A stretch of DNA of 64,000 bases, from NCBI RefSeq assembly GCF_001514205.1, contig NZ_KQ948775.1, positions 124,001 through 188,000 on the forward strand. The letters run 5' to 3'. The stretch comes from Streptomyces griseoruber (GTDB taxonomy: Bacteria; Actinomycetota; Actinomycetes; Streptomycetales; Streptomycetaceae). The notes below the pieces were generated by a model. It worked only from the letters and a program-made list of their open reading frames with translations, was not told where the DNA came from and did no database searches. Numbering within the stretch: position 1 is the first letter of the stretch; the number at the start of each line of letters is the position of its first letter. Both the position numbers and the translations under genes were made by a program. Positions 1-6,819 of the stretch are shown piece by piece.

Positions 1-332
1 ACCGACGGCCGCAGCAGCTCGGGGTCGACGGCGGCCACGATCAGTACGTCCACCCCCCGGGTGATCATGGCCTCGAGCTGCTGCCGCTGGACCGCCGGGT
101 CGGGCGTGGCGGCGACCTGGACCGCCGGGCAGGACGGACACAGCTCCTTGACCCGCTGCTCGATCAGGGGCCGGTCGAACTGCCCGAAGCGGGAGGCCCC
201 GCCGCCCGGGAGCAGCAGCCCGATGGTGGGGTTGCCGTCCTTGTCGTTCCCGTCACCGCCGCCGCCTCCGCCGCAGGCCCCTACGAGGGCCAGCGCGGCC
301 GTGACGGCGACGGCCAGCGAGGCACGCCCCAT
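1..332 (-). CDS. ABC sugar-transporter substrate-binding lipoprotein, N-terminal part
   Basis: Only the first 110 residues are inside the window; the gene continues past the left edge. The start ATG has a GGAGG ribosome site just upstream. The N-terminus is a lipoprotein signal with lipobox ALVGAC followed by a glycine-rich linker, so the mature protein should be tethered to the outer face of the membrane. The following sequence (NPTIGLLLPGG, then RQQLEAMITRGVDVLIVAAVD) is the typical first lobe of periplasmic-binding-protein-like sugar receptors (xylose/ribose type, Peripla_BP_4), in which the ligand sits between two lobes. An ABC permease and ATPase would be expected further left, outside the window. 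Family is well supported; the sugar is unknown. Confidence 0.8.
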   Translation of the reverse strand, partial: MGRASLAVAVTAALALVGACGGGGGGDGNDKDGNPTIGLLLPGGGASRFGQFDRPLIEQRVKELCPSCPAVQVAATPDPAVQRQQLEAMITRGVDVLIVAAVDPELLRPS

Positions 333-559
333 CAGCCTCCACCCCCGCTTCCTCGAGCGCTGCCCGAATGTGCATGGATTGCCCTTAATGGGTGCATGCT
401 GCCCAGCGTAGCCAAGCTGCCGGTTTCGCGTTCAACAGCACGGGGGACACAGCGGCCCCTCGGACAGGCCCTCGACGGGCCCTCGGACAGATCGAAATTC
501 ATGGCACGGATGTGTGCGCACTCTCGCGCAGGGCCGTTCCTGCTGTAAGGCTCGGACGC

Positions 560-1717
560 GTGACGTACGTAGTGACCGTGGAGACCTGCATCCCGGAGGG
601 CACTCCGGAGATGGACCCGCTTCAGCGCGCCGGCGCGGTGGCGCTCATCGAGGACGGATTCGACTCCGTGCGGGCCGTCGAAGGGCCCGACGGACTGGAG
701 GTGGACATCCTCGACACGATCGTGGCCGTCCACCCCGGCGGAGCCCTGCTGAAGGTCGTCGTGGACGCCCCGGCCCTGGAGTTCGCCGAAGACTCGGTAC
801 GGGTACTCGTCGACGAACTCCTGGAGCGCACCGAGCTGCTGGCCGACTGGGAGATCGAGCGCTGCGAGGTCGAACTCCACCAGGACCTCGCCCTGGCCAG
901 CCTCGAAGCCGCCGACGGCCCCGACGCACCGCCCGACGACCCCGTCGCCCGCAAGGCCCGCCACGCCGAGGCCCCGACGGACCACGCCACCGGCACGGGC
1001 CCCGACGCCGCACGCAGATCCGCGACCGTGCGGAACCGGATGCTGGAGCTGGCCGACGAACTGCGCTCCCTGCCCCCCGCCCGGTTCGGCGTCCTGGACG
1101 ACGAGGAAGGGCTCGCCGTCCCGCCGGAGAGCGCCAGGCTCGCCGCCGGCGCCCTCGTCCACGCCACCGACGTCCTGGTGGACGAACTCTTCGAGGACGT
1201 CCAGGTCCTGACCCAGGAGGACGCCACCGTCGCGGAGTGCGAGGGCCCGCTGTGGCACCTCGAACGCCTCCCCGACCGCTACGCCCTCCAGTACGACGCC
1301 CCCTTCGCCCGCCGCTTCCTGGTCACCGTCATCGCCCTGACCACCCGCTTCACCGACGGCAGCTTCCAGCGCCTCGGCTGTGTCGCCGAGGAACTCGCCC
1401 TGCGGCTGCTCCTGAGCCAGACGACCATGATCCTGGAGCTGCACGACCTCCTCGACGAGGACGTGTCGGCCGCCCTCGACGTGCTCACCGACCACCTCTA
1501 CGAGGACATGGACCACGAGTACCTCTACGACGACGGACAAGACGAGCACGACGAGCACGGCGAGCACGGCGAGCACGACGAGCACGGCGAACGGGTCGCC
1601 GCCGACGCCCCCCTGGGCGTGGCCCCCGTGCCCTTCGACGCGTGGTTCACCCCGTTCAACCGCGGCAGGTACATCCACCCCTCGGCGGCGGACGAACCCG
1701 ACACGGCAGCCCGCTGA
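560..1717 (+). CDS. Conserved hypothetical protein, acidic, 385 aa
   Basis: I do not recognise a named family. The protein is acidic, with no signal peptide or membrane segment, so it is probably cytoplasmic. It begins VTYVVTVETCIPEG and has two helical halves (about residues 1-130 and 165-320) joined by an Ala/Pro/Asp-rich linker. Near the C-terminus (about residues 325-345) is a low-complexity stretch of repeated DEHGEH units, which could bind metal. The start is taken as GTG at 560 because AAGG lies 9 bases upstream; GTG at 572 and 578 are alternatives. It is transcribed away from the lipoprotein gene, and the interval between them probably holds both promoters. Confidence 0.65.
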   Translation: MTYVVTVETCIPEGTPEMDPLQRAGAVALIEDGFDSVRAVEGPDGLEVDILDTIVAVHPGGALLKVVVDAPALEFAEDSVRVLVDELLERTELLADWEIERCEVELHQDLALASLEAADGPDAPPDDPVARKARHAEAPTDHATGTGPDAARRSATVRNRMLELADELRSLPPARFGVLDDEEGLAVPPESARLAAGALVHATDVLVDELFEDVQVLTQEDATVAECEGPLWHLERLPDRYALQYDAPFARRFLVTVIALTTRFTDGSFQRLGCVAEELALRLLLSQTTMILELHDLLDEDVSAALDVLTDHLYEDMDHEYLYDDGQDEHDEHGEHGEHDEHGERVAADAPLGVAPVPFDAWFTPFNRGRYIHPSAADEPDTAAR

Positions 1718-1774
1718 GCCCCTGAACCGCCGGGCGGTCCCGGCCGTCGCCCCGGCTTGGCTACGATCTGCGCG

Positions 1775-2176
1775 ATGAGCGAGCGCGGGGAGGGCCTTTG
1801 GGGCGCGGCGGGACGCGCGGCCCCGGTTCTCGTGCTGCGCTGGGCCGTCCTGCTCGCCGTACTGCTGTGGGCGCTTCCCGTGTGCGCCCACGGTGCCGGG
1901 GAGCCGTTCGCCGCTCCGGTACCGGCCGTGTCGGCGAGTGCCGTGGACGGGGACGCACAGGTGTGTCCCGACCGGGAGCACGGGCCGGGCGGCACGCACT
2001 GCCGTCCCGTGAGCGCGGCGGTCGCGGGCACCACCGGGCCGCTGGCGGTGCCGTTCCGCCCGGTGGCCGAGGAGACCGCCCCGGACCCGGCCCCGCACTC
2101 CCCGCCCTCCCGCGGGACCCCGGGCGCTCCCGCCCCTACCCCCGACATCCATCAGCTGCAGGTGCAGCGGACCTAG
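1775..2176 (+). CDS. Small secreted or single-span membrane protein, 133 aa
   Basis: No family recognised. The sequence has one hydrophobic segment (about residues 17-40, VLVLRWAVLLAVLLWALPVCA) preceded by arginines, which could be a signal peptide or an anchor. It is followed by a polar, proline-rich part with two cysteines about 17 residues apart (QVCPDRE, HCRPVS). GC3 is high, as expected for a Streptomyces coding sequence. The ATG at 1775 puts the hydrophobic segment near the N-terminus. It lies immediately before a 12-bp repeat array and the DUF3105 gene on the same strand. DUF3105 genes are often near copper or secretion functions, but nothing here proves a link. Confidence 0.5.
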   Translation: MSERGEGLWGAAGRAAPVLVLRWAVLLAVLLWALPVCAHGAGEPFAAPVPAVSASAVDGDAQVCPDREHGPGGTHCRPVSAAVAGTTGPLAVPFRPVAEETAPDPAPHSPPSRGTPGAPAPTPDIHQLQVQRT

Positions 2177-2192
2177 GAACAGCACCCACGGC

Positions 2193-2300
2193 CGATCCGA
2201 GATCCGATCCCAGATCCGATCCGAGATCCGATCCGAGATCCGATCCGAGATCCGATCCGAGATCCGATCCGGGTTCCGATCCGAGATCCGACCGGTGATC
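2193..2300 (+). repeat. 12-bp tandem repeat, nine units
   Basis: Nine consecutive 12-base units of CGATCCGAGATC run from 2193 to 2300. Six are perfect, one has a single change (CGATCCCAGATC, 2205-2216) and two are diverged (2265-2276 and 2289-2300). The array fills most of the space between the small secreted protein and the DUF3105 gene. It contains many GATC and CGATCG-like palindromic steps. Function unknown. Confidence 0.95.
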
Positions 2301-2371
2301 CGCCGTGTCCGCCGTTCCTTCCTGCCCCGCGGTCGCGGCGCAGGTCCGTACTCACCGCAGAAGGACATGCC

Positions 2372-3019
2372 ATGGGGTCTTCCCGAGCCAAGGAAGAGCG
2401 CGCCGCCCGTCGCGCGAAGACAGAGGAGATGCGCAGGGCCGAGGTGGCCCGCGAGCGCCGTAACCGGATCATCACCTGGACCCTCAGCGGCGTCGTCCTG
2501 GCCGCGGCCGCCGGTGGCGGCTGGTACGTCGTCCAGGACGCCCGGCAGGAGCAGAACGCCAGGGAGGCGGCGGTCGCCGCGCCGGTGAAGGGGGTGAGGA
2601 CCTTCAAGGACCTGACCCAGAACCACGTCACCACCCAGGTCGACTACCAGACGTCCCCCGGTGTCGGCGGTGACCACAACCCGGTGTGGATGAACTGCGA
2701 CGGCGACGTCTACACCGAGGAGATAGACGAGACCAACGCCGTCCACTCCCTCGAACACGGCGCGGTCTGGATCACGTACAACGACCAGGCGGCCGACGAC
2801 GACGTCCGCACCCTCCGGGACCGGGTGGAGAGGACCCCGTACACGCTGATGAGCCCCTACGCCGGCCAGACCTCCCCGATCACCCTGTCCGCCTGGGGCA
2901 AGCAGCTGGGCGTCGAGACGGCCTCGGACCCACGGGTGCGGCAGTTCCTCGACAAGTACGTCCAGGGTGAGCAGACCCCGGAGCCGGGCGCCGCCTGCAC
3001 GGGCGGCAAGTCGGCGTGA
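2372..3019 (+). CDS. DUF3105 family membrane-anchored protein, 215 aa
   Basis: The protein has a strongly charged cytoplasmic N-terminus (KEERAARRAKTEEMRR), one transmembrane helix (about residues 34-53) and an extracytoplasmic DUF3105 domain (about 70-205). Family hallmarks visible include TQNHV, a conserved NCDG, and HSLEHGAVWITYN, where His and Glu residues could bind metal. The biochemical role of DUF3105 is unknown. Start is ATG 2372 with AAGGA upstream. A strong hairpin at 3025-3066 follows the stop, so the gene probably ends its transcript there. Confidence 0.85.
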   Translation: MGSSRAKEERAARRAKTEEMRRAEVARERRNRIITWTLSGVVLAAAAGGGWYVVQDARQEQNAREAAVAAPVKGVRTFKDLTQNHVTTQVDYQTSPGVGGDHNPVWMNCDGDVYTEEIDETNAVHSLEHGAVWITYNDQAADDDVRTLRDRVERTPYTLMSPYAGQTSPITLSAWGKQLGVETASDPRVRQFLDKYVQGEQTPEPGAACTGGKSA

Positions 3020-3024
3020 ACCAC

Positions 3025-3066
3025 GCCCCTGCCCGCCGCCGAGTCCGGGCGCCGGCGGGCAGGGGC
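3025..3066 (+). terminator. Strong hairpin after DUF3105 gene
   Basis: Perfect 14-bp inverted repeat: GCCCCTGCCCGCCG (3025-3038) pairs with CGGCGGGCAGGGGC (3053-3066) around a 14-base loop. It lies 6 bases after the DUF3105 stop codon. There is no clear T-run, which is common for Streptomyces terminators. Confidence 0.7.
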
Positions 3067-3154
3067 GCGCGCGGTCTCACCGCGACGCCTTTGGCGCCCG
3101 CGCGAGTGCCCTGCGTGCCGCGTCGGCCGGACCGGCTCCGCGCGGCCACCGCTC

Positions 3155-3321
3155 CGCAGCGGTGCTCGTGGTGCTGTCGGCAGCCTGCTCATCGGCGACG
3201 GCACGGGCGACTCCGAGATCACCCTCGCCGGCGACCGCACGGTCGGCGCGGACGGCGCCCGACGACGACTCCCGGTACCGACAAGCCCGACCCGCTCGTC
3301 GTCACCGCCCAGACCGTCTAA
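3155..3321 (+). pseudogene. Possible decayed secreted-protein gene
   Basis: Fragments that look coding appear in all three forward frames in succession: AVLVVLSAAC (lipoprotein-signal-like), then LLIGDGTGDSEITLAGD, then TTTPGTDKPDPLVVTAQTV ending in TAA at 3319-3321. Joined by frameshifts they resemble one short secreted protein. No intact reading frame connects them, and there is no clear start. This is a guess based on codon bias and residue texture; I do not recognise a parent family. Confidence 0.25.
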
Positions 3322-3503
3322 GCCGCCCTGGTGCGCAGGGCCCGCACGCCACCCGGGGCAGGCCTCTCCCCCTCCTCGTACGGGAAGGGCTCGTCTTCCC
3401 CGAAGTCCGGGGCCTGGAAGGGGTTCGTCGCCGGAGGCGGGGATGCCGCGGCGTTCGAGCGGGGTTGCCCTTCCAGGGCGGAGAACAGCGACGTCAGATC
3501 GAT
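3318..3503 (-). CDS. Possible 61-aa protein with a non-standard start
   Basis: A reading frame with plausible composition (IDLTSLFSALEGQP, then NPFQAPDFGEDEPFPYEEG) ends at 3318 on the minus strand. No ATG, GTG or TTG precedes it in frame. An AGGGAG ribosome-site-like sequence stands 7 bases before an ATC codon at 3503, with CTG at 3497 as another option. It could be a real small gene using a rare start, a product of a nearby frameshift, or chance. It lies in the same direction as the small gene that starts at 3808. Confidence 0.25.
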   Translation of the reverse strand: MDLTSLFSALEGQPRSNAAASPPPATNPFQAPDFGEDEPFPYEEGERPAPGGVRALRTRAA

Positions 3504-3586
3504 GAGAGGACTCCCTTGTGTGACAGGTCCCCGACGGGACCTGGCGTGCCATGACCGGGCACGGCGGTGGTGCGGGTTCTGCGGTT

Positions 3587-3808
3587 CTACAGCTTGGTCA
3601 TCTTGGCGTACGGGCTCAGGATCCGCATTTGCGCCGAGCCGAAATCCACGAGCGCTGCGATTCCTTCCTCGATGCCGATCACTCGGCCGAGGCCGTACAT
3701 GTCGTGTGTGACCTGGTCGCCCACGGCGAAGTGCTTGGGAGCCGGCGCGACAGGAGCCTTGAAGGGACTGGTGGGCAGGTGACGCTTCGATGCAGCAGGC
3801 TTTGTCAT
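3587..3808 (-). CDS. Small Tudor/CarD-like domain protein, 73 aa
   Basis: After a basic, proline-rich N-terminus (KRHLPTSPFKAPVAP) the protein is a single small beta domain: VGDQVTHDMYGLGRVIGIEE, ALVDFGSAQMRILSPY. This matches the pattern of the C-terminal Tudor-like domain of UvrD/PcrA helicases and the N-terminal domain of CarD, both of which contact RNA polymerase. I infer that it may bind RNA polymerase or nucleic acid; the family assignment rests on pattern only. Start is ATG 3808, preceded by a G-rich ribosome site. Possible downstream partner is the doubtful frame at 3318-3503. Confidence 0.65.
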   Translation of the reverse strand: MTKPAASKRHLPTSPFKAPVAPAPKHFAVGDQVTHDMYGLGRVIGIEEGIAALVDFGSAQMRILSPYAKMTKL

Positions 3809-4028
3809 TGCCCCCAGTATGCGCCTGCCCCGGGCCCGCCGACCGTGGCTGTCCACGTCCACTCTGCGGCCCGCCTCCGCGGACGCCGGGGACCGCTCGG
3901 CAGCGATACCGGACGACAGTGTCACTGACCTGCGATTTGTCGTCCCGCGTCGTGGGTCGGGAGACATTCGCGAACAGCCCCCTCACGCCGGCCTTCCGCG
4001 AAGGGTTCGCTCTCCTGCCCGGCGATCG

Positions 4029-4067
4029 CCAGAGGGCCCTTACCGAAATCCGGTAAGGGCCCTCTGG
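4029..4067. terminator. Bidirectional hairpin downstream of tRNA-Pro
   Basis: Perfect 17-bp inverted repeat, CCAGAGGGCCCTTACCG (4029-4045) with its complement at 4051-4067, loop of five bases. It lies 15 bases beyond the 3' end of the tRNA-Pro gene and probably ends its transcript. Confidence 0.85.
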
Positions 4068-4082
4068 ACTGCTCTTCAGCTG

Positions 4083-4156
4083 TCGGGGTGGCGGGATTTG
4101 AACCCACGACCTCTTCGTCCCGAACGAAGCGCGCTGCCAAGCTGCGCTACACCCCG
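4083..4156 (-). tRNA. tRNA-Pro (anticodon CGG)
   Basis: On the minus strand the 74-base gene starts CGGGGTGTAGCGCAGCTTGG and folds as a cloverleaf. The acceptor stem is CGGGGTG with CACCCCG, the discriminator is A, and the anticodon stem-loop CTTCG-TTCGGGA-CGAAG carries anticodon CGG. The T-arm is GTGGGTTCAAATCCCGC. CCA is not encoded. A terminator hairpin follows at 4029-4067. It reads the proline codon CCG, which is common in this genome. Confidence 0.95.
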
Positions 4157-4198
4157 ATGTCGCTGCTTGTCCTGCTTGTCGCGGCGACGTCGTTTACT

Positions 4199-4987
4199 TT
4201 AGCCCACTGGTGGCTGGAGACGAAATCCGGTTTTGGCGCGGTGGCGGACCGGGTTGGGGCGGACGTGGTCGAGGGCCACGAGGAGGACGGCGAGGGCGTA
4301 GAAGGAGAGGCCGAGGAGGAGGGCGTTGGCCAGCGTGTGCCTGAAGCCGTGGGCCTCGGCGTCGAGGAAGGGGTAGAGGTAGCGGCCCGGGGCGGTGGGG
4401 GTGATCAGTTGGCCGCGGAGGAGGAGGAAGAGCAGGTAGGCCGTGGGGTAGAGCATCCAGGTCGCCGCCCGGCGCAGGCGCAGGCGGCCCGGTGGGGTCA
4501 GGAGCAGCCAGTCGAGGGCGGCGGCTGCCGGGGTGACCGTGTGGAGGAGATGGGTGGTCAGTGACGCCCAGCCGGTCGGGGCGGCTGCCGGGTCCGTCGC
4601 CAGGAGTTGGGGTGCCGGATCCGTCAGGAGCAGGTGGTACACCAGGCCCGTGATCGTGATGTAGAGCAGCGCGGCGCCGGTCAGGGCGGAGGGGAGAGGG
4701 GCCCGGGCCGACCAGGTACGGCGGGCCGAGAGAAGGGTGACCAGGGCCAGCAGCACGTTGCTCTGGAGGGAGAAGTGGCTCAGCGTACGCAGGGGGGCGT
4801 CCGTGATCAGGAGCGCGAGGGCCACGCCTGCGGCTGCCGTGCCGGCCAGCAGCAGGCGCAGTACGGCGGCCAGGGGGCGACGCACGGGGGGCACCACCGC
4901 GGAGGCGGGGACGAAGGAGGGCAGGAGCGCGTGGGTCCGTGGAATCGCGGGCAGCTCCGGGATGTCCCGGGGTATCGGCGCGGTCAT
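4199..4987 (-). CDS. Pr6Pr-like multi-pass membrane protein, 262 aa
   Basis: The protein has about six hydrophobic spans, at roughly residues 38-62, 73-87, 100-122, 145-165, 178-192 and 217-240. The features FSLQSNVLLALVTL, YITITGLVYHLLL, WLLL, YPTAYLLFLLLRG, RYLYPFLD and a final hydrophobic span match the Pr6Pr (FAR-17a/AIG1-like) family of bacterial integral membrane proteins. Eukaryotic relatives include FAHFA hydrolases, but the bacterial role is not known. Start ATG 4987 precedes a short cytoplasmic proline-rich tail. It is monocistronic, between tRNA-Pro and the phosphoesterase gene. Confidence 0.75.
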   Translation of the reverse strand: MTAPIPRDIPELPAIPRTHALLPSFVPASAVVPPVRRPLAAVLRLLLAGTAAAGVALALLITDAPLRTLSHFSLQSNVLLALVTLLSARRTWSARAPLPSALTGAALLYITITGLVYHLLLTDPAPQLLATDPAAAPTGWASLTTHLLHTVTPAAAALDWLLLTPPGRLRLRRAATWMLYPTAYLLFLLLRGQLITPTAPGRYLYPFLDAEAHGFRHTLANALLLGLSFYALAVLLVALDHVRPNPVRHRAKTGFRLQPPVG

Positions 4988-5078
4988 GCCCCCAAATTAG
5001 GCAAACGGGGGAAAAGGGGCGATATGGGTGGACCGGATGGGGGAGCCCTTCCGGCCGATTCCTTTAGTCCTTCCTGGT

Positions 5079-5160
5079 CCTTCCCGGTCCCTCTTGGTTC
5101 CCCTGGTCCTTCCCGGTCCCTCTTGGTTCCCCTGGTCCCCTGTTGGTCCCTCTTGGTTCC
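5079..5160. repeat. 29-bp tandem repeat downstream of the phosphoesterase gene
   Basis: Two perfect 29-base copies (CCTTCCCGGTCCCTCTTGGT...) lie at 5079-5107 and 5108-5136, followed by a partial copy to 5160 and preceded by a 10-base partial at 5069. The block sits within 15 bases of the phosphoesterase stop codon. It is pyrimidine-rich on the plus strand. Confidence 0.9.
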
Positions 5161-5170
5161 TCCGGGCTTT

Positions 5171-6097
5171 TCAGTCCTTCCCGACCAGCGTGAGCAGCGT
5201 CACTTCCGGCGGGCAGGCGAACCGCACCGGTGTGTAGCGGCTCGTGCCGCAGCCCGCCGAGACGTGCAGGTAGGAGGTACGGCCCTCCGCCGTGTGCGTC
5301 GACAGGCCCTTCACGCGGTCCGTGTCGAGGTCGCAGTTGGTGACGAGGGCGCCGTAGAAGGGGATGCAGAGCTGGCCGCCGTGGGTGTGGCCGGCGAGGA
5401 CCAGGGGGTAGTCGTCCGCCGTGTACGCGTCGAGGACGCGGAGATACGGCGCGTGCACCACGCCCATCGAGAAGTCCGCGGAGGCCGAGGGGCCGCCGGA
5501 CACCTGGGCGTACCGGTCCCGCTTGATGTGCGGGTCGTCCACGCCGGTCAGCTCGATCGACATGCCGTCGATCTTGAGGACGCCACGCGTGTTCGTCAGG
5601 TTGAGCCAGCCCGCCCCGTCGAAACCGTCCCGCAGGTCCTCCCACGGGTTGTGGACGACGCCGACGGCGGGCGCGTTGCCGTTCAGGCCGTGCCGGCCCT
5701 GGACCTTCTCCAGGAGGTAGCGGGCCGGGTTGCGCAGGGTGGGGCCGTAGTAGTCGTTCGAGCCGAACACGTACGCGCCCGGGAAATCCATCAGGGGGCC
5801 GAGGGCGTCCAGCGTCTCCGGGACACCCTCCGGGTCGGAGAGGTTGTCGCCCGTGTTGATCACGAAGTCGGGGCGCAGACCGGCCAGCGAGCGCAGCCAG
5901 CGCTGCTTCTTGCGCTGGCCGCCGACCATGTGGATGTCGGAGACCTGCAGTACGCGCAGGGGGCGCATTCCGGAGGGCAGGACGGGGACCGTCACCCGTC
6001 GGAGGCGGAAGGAGCGGGCTTCGAAACCCGCCGAGTACACCAGACCGGCGGCGCCAGCCGCCGCGATGGACAGAGGTACTGCGTATCGCGCGCGCAT
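5171..6097 (-). CDS. Membrane-anchored metallophosphoesterase, 308 aa
   Basis: A calcineurin-like phosphoesterase. The metal-binding motifs appear in order: D-x-H in VSDIHM (about residue 54), GDN in NTGDNL (about 83), GND-type motif GSNDYY (about 114), and GHTHGGQ (about 235). An N-terminal hydrophobic segment (residues 6-22) could anchor it, with the catalytic domain probably outside, like the YkuE/UDP-2,3-diacylglucosamine-pyrophosphatase-like group. Substrate unknown. Start ATG 6097 has a weak GGAGGTATG-like context. It is divergent from the GatB/YqeY gene, 103 bases apart. Confidence 0.9.
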   Translation of the reverse strand: MRARYAVPLSIAAAGAAGLVYSAGFEARSFRLRRVTVPVLPSGMRPLRVLQVSDIHMVGGQRKKQRWLRSLAGLRPDFVINTGDNLSDPEGVPETLDALGPLMDFPGAYVFGSNDYYGPTLRNPARYLLEKVQGRHGLNGNAPAVGVVHNPWEDLRDGFDGAGWLNLTNTRGVLKIDGMSIELTGVDDPHIKRDRYAQVSGGPSASADFSMGVVHAPYLRVLDAYTADDYPLVLAGHTHGGQLCIPFYGALVTNCDLDTDRVKGLSTHTAEGRTSYLHVSAGCGTSRYTPVRFACPPEVTLLTLVGKD

Positions 6098-6200
6098 ACC
6101 TCCATCGTGTCAGACCCGTTGGGCCCGGCTGACACCCCGTCTGCCGTCACCGCTGAAATGAGCGGGCGTCGGGCCTGCCGCACCTGCGACAATCACACCC

Positions 6201-6665
6201 ATGACCACGCTCAAGTCGAAGCTGCAGGAAGACCTCAACGCCGCGATCAAGGAGCGCGACGAGCTGCGCTCCTCGACGCTCCGGCTGACGCTCGCCGCGA
6301 TCACCAAGGAGGAGGTCGCGGGCAAGGAGAAGCGCGAGCTCTCCGACGACGAGGTGCAGAAGGTGATCACCCGCGAGGCGAAGAAGCGCCGGGAGGCCGC
6401 CGACGCCTTCGCGCAGGGTGGGCGCCCCGAGTCCGCCGAGCGGGAGAAGGCGGAGGGCGTGGTGCTCGCCGCGTACCTGCCGAAGCAGCTCAGCGACGAG
6501 GAGCTGAACGACATCGTCGCCCAGGCCGTCGAGGAGGCGAAGGCGGCGGGTGCCGAGGGGCCGCGGGCCATGGGCGCCGTCATGAAGATCGTGAACCCGA
6601 AGGTGGCGGGGCTGGCGGAGGGCGGGCGCGTCGCCGCGTCCGTCAAGAAGCTGCTCGCCGGCTGA
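6201..6665 (+). CDS. GatB/YqeY domain protein, 154 aa
   Basis: The whole length is a GatB/YqeY domain: TLKSKLQEDLNAAIKERDELRSSTLRL at the N-terminus, EREKAEGVVLAAYLPKQLSDEEL in the middle, and GPRAMGAVMKIVNPKVAGLAEGGRVA at the end. In GatB this helical tail helps bind tRNA during tRNA-dependent amidation. The stand-alone form has an unknown role, possibly tRNA binding. Length is typical of the family. The start ATG is a clear match to family starts. Divergent from the phosphoesterase gene and convergent with the penicillin-binding protein gene, with a shared terminator between. Confidence 0.92.
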   Translation: MTTLKSKLQEDLNAAIKERDELRSSTLRLTLAAITKEEVAGKEKRELSDDEVQKVITREAKKRREAADAFAQGGRPESAEREKAEGVVLAAYLPKQLSDEELNDIVAQAVEEAKAAGAEGPRAMGAVMKIVNPKVAGLAEGGRVAASVKKLLAG

Positions 6666-6706
6666 ACCCGGCCCCGGGCGACCCCGGGGTGCGCCGTACA
6701 AGCGAA

Positions 6707-6768
6707 ACGGCCCCTGCTTCCCGTACCGCACGCGTTGCTCTGTGCGTCGTACGAGGAGCAGGGGCCGT
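6707..6768. terminator. Bidirectional hairpin between yqeY-like and PBP genes
   Basis: Inverted repeat ACGGCCCCTGCT (6707-6718) and AGCAGGGGCCGT (6757-6768) with a 38-base loop, centred between two converging genes. The loop is long but the arms are perfect. Confidence 0.7.
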
Positions 6769-6819
6769 CCCCTTGTCGCCTGTCGGCGTCCTGTCCGCTA
6801 CCGGCGTCGGAGCCGGTGC

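Noticed and set aside
1798..2298. Plus-strand frame encoding DPRS repeats across the 12-bp array
   Set aside because: It is the in-frame translation of the tandem repeat joined to an Arg-rich shadow of the 1775-2176 gene.
2193..2300. CRISPR array
   Set aside because: Units are 12 bp with no spacers; it is a simple tandem repeat. The same applies to the arrays near 5.1 and 47.0 kb.
4088..4564. Plus-strand reading frame starting MAGFEPTTSSSRTKRAA
   Set aside because: The opening is the antisense of tRNA-Pro (a well-known false protein signature), and the rest is the shadow of the Pr6Pr-like gene.
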